Origin: Streptomyces sp. B21-105
GTDB taxonomy: Bacteria > Actinomycetota > Actinomycetes > Streptomycetales > Streptomycetaceae
NCBI RefSeq assembly: GCF_036898465.1
Contig: NZ_JARUMJ010000001.1
Location: 8,804,001-8,868,000 of the forward strand
Direction: 5' to 3'
DNA: 64,000 bases
This document shows, in pieces, positions 24,353 to 32,087 of the stretch. The position numbers and the translations under genes are program-made. The first letter of the stretch is position 1. Every line of letters begins with the position of its first letter. Below the pieces are notes generated by a model that worked only from the letters and a program-made list of their open reading frames with translations, searched no databases and had not been told where the DNA came from.

Positions 24353-25212
24353 GACTGTGCGTCCTTTCCTTCGGTGTGCGTCGCCTCGGCGGCGCGCTGA
24401 GCGCTGCTGACGACGTCGGCGAGCTTGTCGAGGCTCTGGCCGAAGCCGATCTCGATGCCGGCGACGAAGTCCGCGGAGTCGACGGTGCTGTCGCTGAGGC
24501 GCCAGCGGGCGTCGAGGTCCGTGCCGGCGGCGGTGGCCCGCAGGCCGAGATCGACGTGAGCGGTGAAGGCGAGGCCGCCGCCCGGAAGCAGCGGCGACAA
24601 CCGGTAGGCGAGACGCTCGCCCGGCTCCGCCACGTCGACGACTCCCTCGGCGCGTCCGGCAACCGGGTCGCAGCCGTCCGCGTCCTCGACGTCGCGGTAC
24701 TCCTGGACGATCCGGCCGCCCGGCCGCGCCTCGAAGACCAGCTCGGAGACGCGCAGGTCGTCCGGCGCCCACCACCGGGCGAGCAGGGACGGCTCGGTGA
24801 GGTGACGCCAGACCAGCTCCGGGCGGCCGGCCAGTGACCGGTGGAAGCCGAACGATCGGCCGTCGGCCCATCCCGACTCCTCCGCGCGGCCCCTCTCTGT
24901 CTGCACTGCGGCGCCGTAGCGGGTGTGCGTCGTATGCGGGCCGTCGACCCGGTCCGCGTCGTCGGCGAGCCGGGTCAGTTCGGCCGCCAGCTCCCGCAGG
25001 GGGCCCGACCGCAGCGTGTAGACACGGCGCTGGCCGGTGCGCCGGGAGGTGAGGACGCCGGCGCGCTCCAGGGTCTGCAGGTGCTTGGTCGTCTGCGGCT
25101 GGCGCGCCTCGGCGAGCTGGGCGAGGACGCCGACCGAGCGGGGGCGCCCGGCCAGCAGAACCACGAGCCGCCAGCGGGCCGGATCGGCCAGTGCGGTGAG
25201 AAGTGCGTCCAT
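24349..25212 (-). CDS. ArsR-type repressor fused to an SRPBCC/AHSA1 domain
   Basis: A 287-aa fusion. Residues 1-90 form an ArsR winged helix (ALADPARWRLVVLLAGRPRS, then RQPQTTKHLQTLERAGVL) without metal-binding cysteines. Residues 125-280 form an AHSA1-type SRPBCC domain (LVWRHLTEPSLLARWWAPDD, then ELVFEARPGGRIVQEY), which should bind a small hydrophobic ligand and thus act as sensor. The gene is first in an operon with the reductase gene, with a 4-base overlap. A near-perfect palindrome stands immediately before the start and is the likely autoregulatory operator. Confidence 0.88.
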   Translation of the reverse strand: MDALLTALADPARWRLVVLLAGRPRSVGVLAQLAEARQPQTTKHLQTLERAGVLTSRRTGQRRVYTLRSGPLRELAAELTRLADDADRVDGPHTTHTRYGAAVQTERGRAEESGWADGRSFGFHRSLAGRPELVWRHLTEPSLLARWWAPDDLRVSELVFEARPGGRIVQEYRDVEDADGCDPVAGRAEGVVDVAEPGERLAYRLSPLLPGGGLAFTAHVDLGLRATAAGTDLDARWRLSDSTVDSADFVAGIEIGFGQSLDKLADVVSSAQRAAEATHTEGKDAQS

Positions 25213-25221
25213 GGCTCCAGT

Positions 25222-25253
25222 ATTCCTCGACACGAATATTCGTGTCAAGGAAT
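25222..25253. promoter_or_regulatory. Palindromic operator of the ArsR-SRPBCC operon
   Basis: The perfect 18-bp palindrome GACACGAATATTCGTGTC (25229-25246) extends to a 32-bp dyad with one mismatched pair. It begins 10 bases upstream of the repressor's ATG. AT-rich centre and position are typical of ArsR-family sites overlapping the promoter. Confidence 0.75.
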
Positions 25254-25370
25254 GCATAGGCTGCGGGAGGGAGTGGAGGGCGGACGGCGGAACCGGGCGG
25301 GGTGAGCGTCCGGTGGACGGGCAGTTGGCCGGAGGGCGCGGCGGCTCCTCGGCGGGTGCGTGCGGACGCG

Positions 25371-26336
25371 TCACGCACCCGGACCGGGGTCCGGCCGTAC
25401 AGCCGAGGTGATGCCGGCGCGAGCCGCTTCGAGTTGCGCGGCGAACGCGATGCCGAGGAAGAGCGCGACGGCCGTGAGGTTGGCCCACAGCAGCAGGGCG
25501 ATGAACGCGGTGAGCGGCCCGTACAGGGCGCCGAAGCCGCCGCTCTCCTCGACGTACAGGGCGAGCAGCCAGGTGGCCGCGACCCAGAGCAGCAGGTGCA
25601 CGGCGGAGCCGAAGGCCAGCCAGGTGTACCCCGGCTGCACGCGGCGGGGCGACCAGCGGAAGATCACGGCGGACGCTGCCCAGGCCAGGACGAGGCCGAC
25701 GGGGATCTCGAGAACGCTCCACCATCGTGGTCCGCCGCCCTCCCGTCCGGCGGACTGTGCGACGGCGTCACCGACGGCCTCGCCGGCGACGAGCACGACG
25801 AAGCCCAGCACCAGGGGCAGACCGGCCGAGATCGCGAGGACCAGTGCCCTGGCGTACTTGCGCGGGAAGGGGCGGTCGCGCTCGATGCCGTAGATGCGGT
25901 TGGCGCCGCGTTCGATCTGCCCCATGGCCGAGGCGAGGTTCAGCAGCGCGAACGCCAGGCCGAGCCAGAGGGCGAGCGTGCTCCACACGTCGCCGTCGGC
26001 GCTGCGCCGGGTCCCCGCGAAGGCGTCCTCGACGATGTCGGCGCTGGCGCCCGGCACGATGTGGCCGAGGGTCAGTTCGATGATCCGGCCGGCGCCCTCG
26101 GTGTGCACCGAGGTGGCCAGCCCTACGAGTGCCACGGTGCACGGCACCAGTGCGAGCACCACCTGGAAGGCGAGTGCGCGTGCGTTGCTGAAGCCGTCCG
26201 CGTAGCGGAACCGGGCGAAGGAGTCGATCAGCAGCCGCAGGCCTCCGTAGTGGCGCAGGGCGGTGAACGCCTCGTCTCCGGAGAGTTCCTCCCCGATCAT
26301 GTCCCGGGTCTGGGGGACGTGGACGGCGGTTCCCAT
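25371..26336 (-). CDS. YihY/BrkB family inner membrane protein
   Basis: A 321-aa protein with about six membrane segments. Family landmarks are FRYADGFSNARALAFQVVLA, GQIERGANRIYGI, and the C-terminal YGPLTAFIALLLWANLTAVA, where the YihY domain ends. Members were once annotated as RNase BN; their real role is unknown, perhaps envelope or lipid-related transport. The gene is alone, convergent with nothing close, with a short GC-rich gap to DUF6233. Confidence 0.88.
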   Translation of the reverse strand: MGTAVHVPQTRDMIGEELSGDEAFTALRHYGGLRLLIDSFARFRYADGFSNARALAFQVVLALVPCTVALVGLATSVHTEGAGRIIELTLGHIVPGASADIVEDAFAGTRRSADGDVWSTLALWLGLAFALLNLASAMGQIERGANRIYGIERDRPFPRKYARALVLAISAGLPLVLGFVVLVAGEAVGDAVAQSAGREGGGPRWWSVLEIPVGLVLAWAASAVIFRWSPRRVQPGYTWLAFGSAVHLLLWVAATWLLALYVEESGGFGALYGPLTAFIALLLWANLTAVALFLGIAFAAQLEAARAGITSAVRPDPGPGA

Positions 26337-26412
26337 GGTGTGGACACTCCCTCGTCGAGTGGACGCTCCCCGTGCGGTTGCCCCGGAAACCGTCCCGCCC
26401 GACCTGATGCTT

Positions 26413-26850
26413 TCACGCCACGTCGATGCCCAGTGCCGTGTCCGGGCGGCAGAACCGGCACGGCTCGATGTTCGGGACAGCGAGCGCCGTGCGTGCCTCG
26501 TCGGCCCGGATCCGGTGCGAGGCGGCCTCGATCATGGTGCAGTCGGCCAGGTGGATCAGGGCGGGCTCGGGCCCGCCGGGGGTGCGCTTCTGCTGTACGA
26601 CGAAGCCCTCGTCCCGCCCGGGGACCGGGTGCGGGGTGAAGCCGGGCAGCGACCCGGCGCCCTTCGCCCGGGGAGCCGGCCGACGCTGCGGCCGATGCTC
26701 GGAGCGGGCGAGCGCGGCGAGTACGGCGTCCCGCTGGAGCCGCAGGTAGACGGCCAGGGTCTCGTGCTCCGCCATCTGCCGGTCGAGATGGGCGAGGATC
26801 ACCCGGAGCCGGGACGGGTCAGGCGGCAGCTGGGGCACGACGCGCCTCAC
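26413..26850 (-). CDS. DUF6233 domain protein
   Basis: A 145-aa protein common in Streptomyces. An N-terminal helix (SRLRVILAHLDRQMAEHETL) leads into a basic linker and a C-terminal segment, IHLADCTMIEAASHRIRADE then EPCRFCRPDTALGIDVA, where Cys/His residues could bind a metal. GTG 26850 is chosen because it overlaps the stop of the upstream 77-aa gene as GTGA; GTG 26838 is an alternative. The function is not known. Confidence 0.8.
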   Translation of the reverse strand: MRRVVPQLPPDPSRLRVILAHLDRQMAEHETLAVYLRLQRDAVLAALARSEHRPQRRPAPRAKGAGSLPGFTPHPVPGRDEGFVVQQKRTPGGPEPALIHLADCTMIEAASHRIRADEARTALAVPNIEPCRFCRPDTALGIDVA

Positions 26851-27080
26851 CCCCGTCCGGGGTGGGCCCCATGGCGGAGCCCCCCTCCGCGTCCTGCCGT
26901 GAAAAAGGCTGCCCGCGCCGCCGCGCTCCGGCCACCGCCCCAGTACGGGTGGGACAGCACTTCGCACGACAGCCGGATGAGTCTGCGCCGCAGGGCGCTG
27001 CACGGCTGGGCGGCGAGCCGGCGGTAGGTGGTGTGCCAGTCCTCCAGGGCCTCGGCGAGATCGGCGGGAATCGGTCGCAT
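26847..27080 (-). CDS. Small conserved hypothetical protein
   Basis: A 77-aa protein, MRPIPADLAEALEDWHTTYR then RRRLIRLSCEVLSHPYWGG, with helical N-terminal part and Gly/Arg-rich tail. Similar small proteins accompany DUF6233 genes in Streptomyces. The stop overlaps the DUF6233 start as GTGA, so the two are coupled. A TTG at 27092 is an alternative start. No function is known to me. Confidence 0.65.
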   Translation of the reverse strand: MRPIPADLAEALEDWHTTYRRLAAQPCSALRRRLIRLSCEVLSHPYWGGGRSAAARAAFFTAGRGGGLRHGAHPGRG

Positions 27081-27094
27081 GGCCGAATTCAATC

Positions 27095-27262
27095 ATGTGT
27101 TCGATTTTCGGCGCCGGCCCGACGACCCCGACGGGCAGGTATCTCGAGCCCTACGCCGAGGCGGCCCGCACCTGGCTGCACGGCGAGGCCGAGGTCGTCG
27201 ACACCACCCACCTCACGCCCGCCCAGGCCGCAACGCGGATCGCGGAGGCCGTCAAGGGCTGA
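27095..27262 (+). pseudogene. Possible C-terminal remnant of a P-loop kinase
   Basis: A short frame reads GRYLEPYAEAARTWLHGEAE then VVDTTHLTPAQAATRIAEAV to a stop at 27262. The pattern Arg-x3-Tyr-x-Glu-x-Ala, Val-Asp-Thr-Thr, Pro-x4-Ala-x-x-Ile resembles the end of shikimate- or gluconate-kinase-like proteins. There is no P-loop and no ribosome binding site at the ATG 27095. It may be the tail of a deleted gene. Low certainty. Confidence 0.3.
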
Positions 27263-27310
27263 GCTTGTCGTTCGACGTCCGGCTTCGGACGGGCGAGCCT
27301 GACGAAGGGG

Positions 27311-27718
27311 TCAGGCGGCGTAGAAGCCGAGCCATGGAGTGCTCGGGTCCGCAAAGTAGAAGCGGAAGAGGGTGCCGTCCTTGACGTCGGTGGCGATCGT
27401 GGTCCACTCGTTCGCCGTCGTGGTCTTGTAGTTGTCCTGGCAGTAGTTGAGGGAGGGGTGGGGCTTGTTGTAGAAGCAGACCTTCACCTTCCGGGCCGCC
27501 GAGATCTTGATGTTGATGTCGGCGCAGTTGCTGGTCGTCGACCAGTAACTGTTGCCCCAGGGAAGGTAGTGGGTGTTCCGGCTCTTCTCGAAGGAGTGGG
27601 CGCTGCCGTAGCAGGTAGCGGCGCTCGCGGTGGTGGCAGTGGCTACCACCCCCGCACCCGCGAGTGTGAGCGCCGCCGTGAACGCGGCGATCGCCTTGGG
27701 CGTCGTGCGTATGGTCAT
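27311..27718 (-). CDS. Small secreted 4-Cys protein (copy 1)
   Basis: A 135-aa protein with a Sec signal (FTAALTLAGAGVVATATTAS, cleavage near ASA-ATC). The mature part has four cysteines in the order ATCYGSA, SNCADINIKIS, VKVCFYN, LNYCQDN, ending WTTIATDVKDGTLFRFYF. The same pattern recurs in the next gene, so both belong to one small beta-rich extracellular family that I cannot name. The two genes are tandem on the same strand, 100 bp apart. Confidence 0.75.
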   Translation of the reverse strand: MTIRTTPKAIAAFTAALTLAGAGVVATATTASAATCYGSAHSFEKSRNTHYLPWGNSYWSTTSNCADINIKISAARKVKVCFYNKPHPSLNYCQDNYKTTTANEWTTIATDVKDGTLFRFYFADPSTPWLGFYAA

Positions 27719-27818
27719 CGGTGTTCTTCCCCCTGTTTGTCGGAAGTCGTGCGCTCCGGCATCACGAGCCGAAGTCCCGGGCGCGGCCTCGTGCCGCTGG
27801 TTGCCGGGGCGGCCGTGT

Positions 27819-28241
27819 TCAGTGGGCGAGGGCGCCCCTGAAGGTGTTGCTGGCGAAGTCCAGGGAGACGCTGTAGCGGGTGCCGTTCTTGACGTCGCTG
27901 GCGATCACGCGCCACTTGTTCAGGTCGCTCGACTTGTAGAACTCCTTCCAGGAGTTGCAGGTCGTGCCGCCCGAGGCCGGGTGGAAGCACACCCGCACCA
28001 GCAGGGGGCTGGCGTTGCCCCAGCTGGTGATCTTCAGGTTGATGTCGTTGCACCGTGAGGTGGTGGTGTACGGGCCGAAACGGTGCTCGGCCTCGTCCGT
28101 TCCCATGTTGAAGGTCTTGCTGACCGCGCCCTCGTAGCAGGTCGCGGCCGCCGCGTTCGACGCGGTGCCGACCGTGAGCGCGCCGGCCGCCATGACCAGC
28201 CCACCCGCGACCGCCGTCAGCCGCTTTGCCGTCGTCCTCAT
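27819..28241 (-). CDS. Small secreted 4-Cys protein (copy 2)
   Basis: A 140-aa paralogue of the downstream gene: signal peptide MRTTAKRLTAVAGGLVMAAG, mature start at AAATCYEGA, then SRCNDINLKITSWGN, VRVCFHPA, TTCNSWKEF, and RVIASDVKNGTRYSVSLDF. Cysteine spacing matches copy 1, predicting two disulphides. GGGGGA precedes ATG 28241; the upstream ATG at 28256 overlaps that site. The role is unknown. Confidence 0.75.
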   Translation of the reverse strand: MRTTAKRLTAVAGGLVMAAGALTVGTASNAAAATCYEGAVSKTFNMGTDEAEHRFGPYTTTSRCNDINLKITSWGNASPLLVRVCFHPASGGTTCNSWKEFYKSSDLNKWRVIASDVKNGTRYSVSLDFASNTFRGALAH

Positions 28242-28476
28242 AATCCGATCCCCCATAGGTCTCTGGTATCCGTACTCCGTGATCCGCAGATCCGGAATCC
28301 GTGGACAAGCTACAGAACCTGCAGCTCACAGGGTCCCTATAACTATTCAGGATGCTCCGCTGCGGGCCGCGAGAACGGCTGACCGCGGCCCAGTCTGGGC
28401 TCACCGTCGGGGCGGGCGACCCCGGGGATGGGAAGGTGGGGGAGTCGCATCCGTTCCACGGAGGAGAAGCCTCGGC

Positions 28477-29199
28477 ATGGCCGTCATCCACCACACCGTC
28501 CTGAAGCCGACCAAGCTGGAGCTGCTCACTTCCTGGCTGCCCACCCGGCCGTGGTACGCCGGCGGCGCGGGCCGACCGGAGCCGGCCAAGGCCGGCGGCT
28601 TCCGGCTGGACGACCCGCAGGGCGAGGTCGGGATCGAGTTCATGGTCGTCACCGACACCGCCGGCCCGCACCCGGCCGCGTACCTGGTCCCGCTCACCTA
28701 CCGCGGCGCCCCTCTCGAAGGGGCGGAACACGCCCTGGTCGGCACGACGGAGCACGGGGTGCTGGGCCGGCGCTGGGTCTACGACGGCTGTCAGGACCCG
28801 GTGCTGGTCGCCCAACTGCTGGCGCTCATCGAGGGCCGGGTCCAGGCGCAGGCCCAGAGCACCAGTGACACGCCCGACCGGGAGGTCATCCGCTCCTGCA
28901 CCGGCGACGCGCCCCTCGCCGCGGACTTCTCCGCCGACACGGACCTCACCGCGCCCCTCACCGCCGCCGACGACCGGGACGGCACCGAACTGTCCGCACC
29001 GCACGGCACCAGGCTCCGCCTGAGGCGAGTGCTGACCCCCGCCCCGGACGACGCGCCCCTCCTCCCGCCGGACGCGACCGGCCATGTCGCCGGCTGCTGG
29101 CACACACCCGCCGGTACCCGCGAGCGGGGCCTGTTCGCCGTCCTGCTCACCGATCCGCGCGGTCAGGGTGACTCGTCCGGCGCGGTCAGCCGGGGATGA
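28477..29199 (+). CDS. Maltokinase N-terminal cap-like domain protein
   Basis: A 240-aa protein starting MAVIHHTVLKPTKLELLTSW then LPTRPWYAGG and AGGFRLDDPQGEVGIEFMVV. That is the cap domain found at the N-terminus of mycobacterial/Streptomyces maltokinases, sometimes annotated as an alpha-glucan branching protein. Here it stands alone, without the kinase. GAGGAG lies about ten bases before the ATG. It may bind alpha-glucans or act as an independent regulator; its function is open. Confidence 0.75.
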   Translation: MAVIHHTVLKPTKLELLTSWLPTRPWYAGGAGRPEPAKAGGFRLDDPQGEVGIEFMVVTDTAGPHPAAYLVPLTYRGAPLEGAEHALVGTTEHGVLGRRWVYDGCQDPVLVAQLLALIEGRVQAQAQSTSDTPDREVIRSCTGDAPLAADFSADTDLTAPLTAADDRDGTELSAPHGTRLRLRRVLTPAPDDAPLLPPDATGHVAGCWHTPAGTRERGLFAVLLTDPRGQGDSSGAVSRG

Positions 29200-29220
29200 A
29201 GCCCGGCCACCGGGGCGGGG

Positions 29221-29250
29221 CGTCCCCCGGGCCCACCGGACCGGGGGACG
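29221..29250. terminator. Hairpin between convergent genes
   Basis: CGTCCCCCGG (29221-29230) pairs with CCGGGGGACG (29241-29250), a 10-bp stem with a 10-base loop. It sits between the convergent cap-like gene and ppk2 and can end both transcripts. Confidence 0.7.
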
Positions 29251-29317
29251 AGTCCGGCGTGCCGAGCCACGTCACGAGGAACCGGGCCGCCGAAGACGGC
29301 GCCGAGCAGGAACCCTC

Positions 29318-30136
29318 TCACTGCTCACGGGTTCCGATGCCCGCCGCGTGGTCGGCGACGTACGTGCGCAGATCCCGTGGCGGACGCTGGTAGCCGGTGG
29401 AAGCGGGCCGCTCCGGGAGCTCCAGCACGGGCGGCGGCACCTCGTGGTACGGCACGGACGACAGCAGGTGGGCGATCATGTTCAGTCGCGCCCGCCGCTT
29501 GTCGTCGCTCTCGACGACGTACCAGGGCGCCTCGGCGATGTCGGTGTGCACCATCATCTCGTCCTTGGCCCGGGAGTACGCCTCCCAGTGGGTGATCGAC
29601 TCCAGGTCCATCGGTGAGAGCTTCCACCGCCGCAGCGGGTCCTTGAGCCGGCGCCGGAAGCGCTCCTGCTGCTCGGTGTCGCTGACCGAGAACCAGTACT
29701 TGCGCAGCAGCACCCCGTCCTCGGCCAGCATGCGTTCGAAGATCGGACACTGGCGGAGGAAGAGCTGGTGCTCCTCCTTCGTGCAGAAGCCCATCACATG
29801 CTCCACGCCGGCGCGGTTGTACCAGGACCGGTCGAACAGCACGATCTCCCCGGCCGCCGGAAGGTGCTCCACATACCGCTGGAAGTACCACTGGGTGCGT
29901 TCGCGCTCGGTGGGCTTCGGGAGTGCCGCGATGCGCGCCACGCGCGGGTTGAGGTGCTCGGCGACCCGCTTGATCGTGCCGCCCTTGCCCGCCGCGTCCC
30001 GCCCCTCGAACACGATCACCAGCCGGGTGCCCGACGCCCGCACCCACTCCTGCAGTTTCACCAACTCCGTCTGGAGTCGCAGCAGTTCCTTCTCGTACGC
30101 CTTGCGCGGCAGTGCCGCCGCCTTCTTGCCGGACAT
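29318..30136 (-). CDS. ppk2: Polyphosphate kinase 2
   Basis: A 272-aa PPK2-family enzyme, which transfers phosphate between polyphosphate and nucleotides. Walker A is IVFEGRDAAGKGGTIKR near residue 45; Walker B and lid residues are EIVLFDRSWYNRAGVEHVMG near 110; RRWKLSPMDLESITHWEAYS near 180 is also typical. Length fits class I single-domain PPK2. ATG 30136 follows GGAGG. The gene is preceded by a repetitive 185-bp gap and the aldo/keto reductase gene. Confidence 0.93.
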   Translation of the reverse strand: MSGKKAAALPRKAYEKELLRLQTELVKLQEWVRASGTRLVIVFEGRDAAGKGGTIKRVAEHLNPRVARIAALPKPTERERTQWYFQRYVEHLPAAGEIVLFDRSWYNRAGVEHVMGFCTKEEHQLFLRQCPIFERMLAEDGVLLRKYWFSVSDTEQQERFRRRLKDPLRRWKLSPMDLESITHWEAYSRAKDEMMVHTDIAEAPWYVVESDDKRRARLNMIAHLLSSVPYHEVPPPVLELPERPASTGYQRPPRDLRTYVADHAAGIGTREQ

Positions 30137-30234
30137 GCCGCCTCCACCGCCCGTGACCCCTACGCCGACGACCCCGGAGTCCTCACCCGTGGCGAGATCG
30201 AACACCAGGACGCCACCGTACTGACCGACGACGC

Positions 30235-30286
30235 GCCGCGCACCCTGGACGGGCGCCGCGCACCCTGGACGGGCGCCGCGCACCCG
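30235..30286. repeat. 20-bp tandem repeat, 2.6 copies
   Basis: CGCCGCGCACCCTGGACGGG at 30235-30254 and 30255-30274, then 12 bases of a third copy to 30286. It lies between ppk2 (upstream side) and the aldo/keto reductase stop, in the ppk2 promoter region. Confidence 0.85.
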
Positions 30287-30321
30287 GACGTGCACGGCGG
30301 TCCGTCCGGCCGTCCGCCCCG

Positions 30322-31305
30322 TCACGCGCCGACCGGCGCCCGTTCGTCGAGGAGCCCCGCCTCACGCAGGTCGGACCAGAGCCGGTCGGGGATCGGGGCG
30401 TCGAACGCCGCGGCGTCGAGCCGCACTTCCTGCGGGGAGCGCATGCCGATCACGATGCCCGCGACCGCCGGGTGCCGCAGCGGAAACGCCATCGCCGCCT
30501 CGGGAAGCCGCACGCCGTGCGCCTCGCAGACGTCGGCGAGTTCGCGCGCCCGGCGCAGGACGTCCGGTGAGGCGGGCGCGTAGTCGAAGTGGGCTCCCTC
30601 CACGGGGCGCGGAGTGGCGAGCAGCCCGGAGTTGAAGACCGACGCGGCGAGGACGGACACCCCGCGCTCCGTGCACGCCGGCAGCAGGTCGTCCAGAGCA
30701 CGGTGATCGAGGAGCGTGTACCGCCCGGAGAGCATCACCACGTCGGCGTCGGTCTCCCGCACCAGCTCGGTCAGCAGCCCGGGGTCGTGCATGCCCGCTC
30801 CGACCGCCCCGACCACGCCCTGGGAACGCAGTTCCGCCAGGGCGGGGAAGCCTTCACGCAGCGCTGTGCCGAAGTGCTCCTCGGCGTCGTGCAGGAGGAG
30901 CACGTCGACGCGGTCGACGCCCATGCGGGCGAGGGAGTCCCCCACACTGCGCAGCACACCTTCACGGGAGAAGTCCCATACCCGGCGATGCGTGGCGGGT
31001 ACGCGGAAACGCTCGTCGACGCGGCCCCGCGGATCCTGTGCGACGAGCAGCCGGCCCACCTTGGTGGACAGGGTGAACGTGTCACGCGGCATCCCGCGGA
31101 GGAAGTCACCGGTGCGGCGCTCGGACTGGCCGATGCCGTAGTGCGGGGACGTGTCGAAGTAGCGGACGCCGCAGTCCCAGGCGGCGCTCAGCGTCGCGGC
31201 CGCGGTCTCGTCGTCGAGCGGGGCGAAGAGCCCGCCGAGTGGTCCGCCGCCGAAGCCCAGCTCCGTGACCTCCACCGTGCTGCGCCCGAGACGGCTGGAC
31301 CTCAT
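30322..31305 (-). CDS. Aldo/keto reductase (D-threo-aldose/L-fucose dehydrogenase-like)
   Basis: A 327-aa TIM-barrel oxidoreductase. The catalytic Asp and Tyr are in VRYFDTSPHYGIGQSE near residue 50, Lys in TLSTKVGRLL near 82, His in VDVLLLHDAEEH near 130. The start RSSRLGRSTVEVTELGFGGG and the long PATHRRVWDFSREGVLRSV resemble the D-threo-aldose 1-dehydrogenase subgroup that oxidises L-fucose-type sugars. The substrate remains a guess. It faces no close partner. Confidence 0.85.
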   Translation of the reverse strand: MRSSRLGRSTVEVTELGFGGGPLGGLFAPLDDETAAATLSAAWDCGVRYFDTSPHYGIGQSERRTGDFLRGMPRDTFTLSTKVGRLLVAQDPRGRVDERFRVPATHRRVWDFSREGVLRSVGDSLARMGVDRVDVLLLHDAEEHFGTALREGFPALAELRSQGVVGAVGAGMHDPGLLTELVRETDADVVMLSGRYTLLDHRALDDLLPACTERGVSVLAASVFNSGLLATPRPVEGAHFDYAPASPDVLRRARELADVCEAHGVRLPEAAMAFPLRHPAVAGIVIGMRSPQEVRLDAAAFDAPIPDRLWSDLREAGLLDERAPVGA

Positions 31306-31350
31306 CCGGTGCTCCTCTGCGTGCCTCGGCTCCGTAGCCGGCGGCGGCGG

Positions 31351-31524
31351 TCAGCGGACAATGCGGTGCTTTCGTCCGCCGCGGCGGAACCGGGCGGCGG
31401 CGTAGGCGAGATCGGCGAGGAGCACGACGGCGCCGATGACGAGCAGGTAGAACAACCCGTCGGCCGCGAATCCGATGATGCCGAGGACGAGGGCCACGAG
31501 GATCAGGAACAGGAACAGGGTCAT
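31351..31524 (-). CDS. Small hydrophobic membrane protein
   Basis: A 57-aa protein, MTLFLFLILVALVLGIIGFA then DGLFYLLVIGAVVLLADLAY, ending with a basic tail RRGGRKHRIVR. It should span the membrane twice. GGGGAG precedes the ATG. Such short proteins often lie beside PRC-barrel or stress genes in Streptomyces; the PRC-barrel gene is 65 bp upstream on the same strand. No function is known. Confidence 0.7.
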   Translation of the reverse strand: MTLFLFLILVALVLGIIGFAADGLFYLLVIGAVVLLADLAYAAARFRRGGRKHRIVR

Positions 31525-31589
31525 CGTTTCTCCCCACTGGCGGGCCTCGGCGGCTTCGGCGGCTTTTGCGCTTTTGCGGCCTCGGCGTC

Positions 31590-31946
31590 TCAGCGGCGGG
31601 CGATACGGCGTTCGCCGCCGACGCCCGGCACGTAGTCCAGTTCGTAGTGGGCGAAGACCTTCGGCTCGTCCGGTGCGAGCAGCTCGCCGTCGACGTCGAT
31701 CGACGGGGCCTTCCTCACCGTCTTCTTGCCGTAGGCCACCTTCAGGTTCCCGGGGCCCACCGTCGCCCCGGTGAGCGGTACGAACACCAGGCGGCGACGG
31801 GTGGGAAGACCGACGGTCACGGTGGCGAAACTGGGCACGTCGGTCCCGGTGTCCACATAGACCGACTCCAGGACGCCGATCCTGTGCCCCTCCGGATCCA
31901 CCACGTCGTGACCGCGCCAGTCACGGATGTCGCCGGCTTCGAACAT
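31590..31946 (-). CDS. PRC-barrel domain protein
   Basis: A 118-aa protein: DIRDWRGHDVVDPEGHRIGV then LESVYVDTGTDVPSFATVTV is the PRC-barrel, a small beta-barrel found in photosynthetic reaction centres and RimM. The C-terminal third (VFAHYELDYVPGVGGERRIA) matches the extended form common in actinobacteria. It probably binds RNA or proteins under stress; the family's role in Streptomyces is undefined. Confidence 0.85.
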   Translation of the reverse strand: MFEAGDIRDWRGHDVVDPEGHRIGVLESVYVDTGTDVPSFATVTVGLPTRRRLVFVPLTGATVGPGNLKVAYGKKTVRKAPSIDVDGELLAPDEPKVFAHYELDYVPGVGGERRIARR

Positions 31947-32087
31947 GAGCCACCTCCGCAGGTGCGGGTACCCGGCTTCGCGTCTTGGATGTCACCGCCG
32001 ACCGCCGACCGCCGACCGCCGGTGGGGGCGTACTGGTGGGCGACCGCCGGTGGGTGAGCGGCACCGCGCGTCGCCGGGCCCGGCCGG

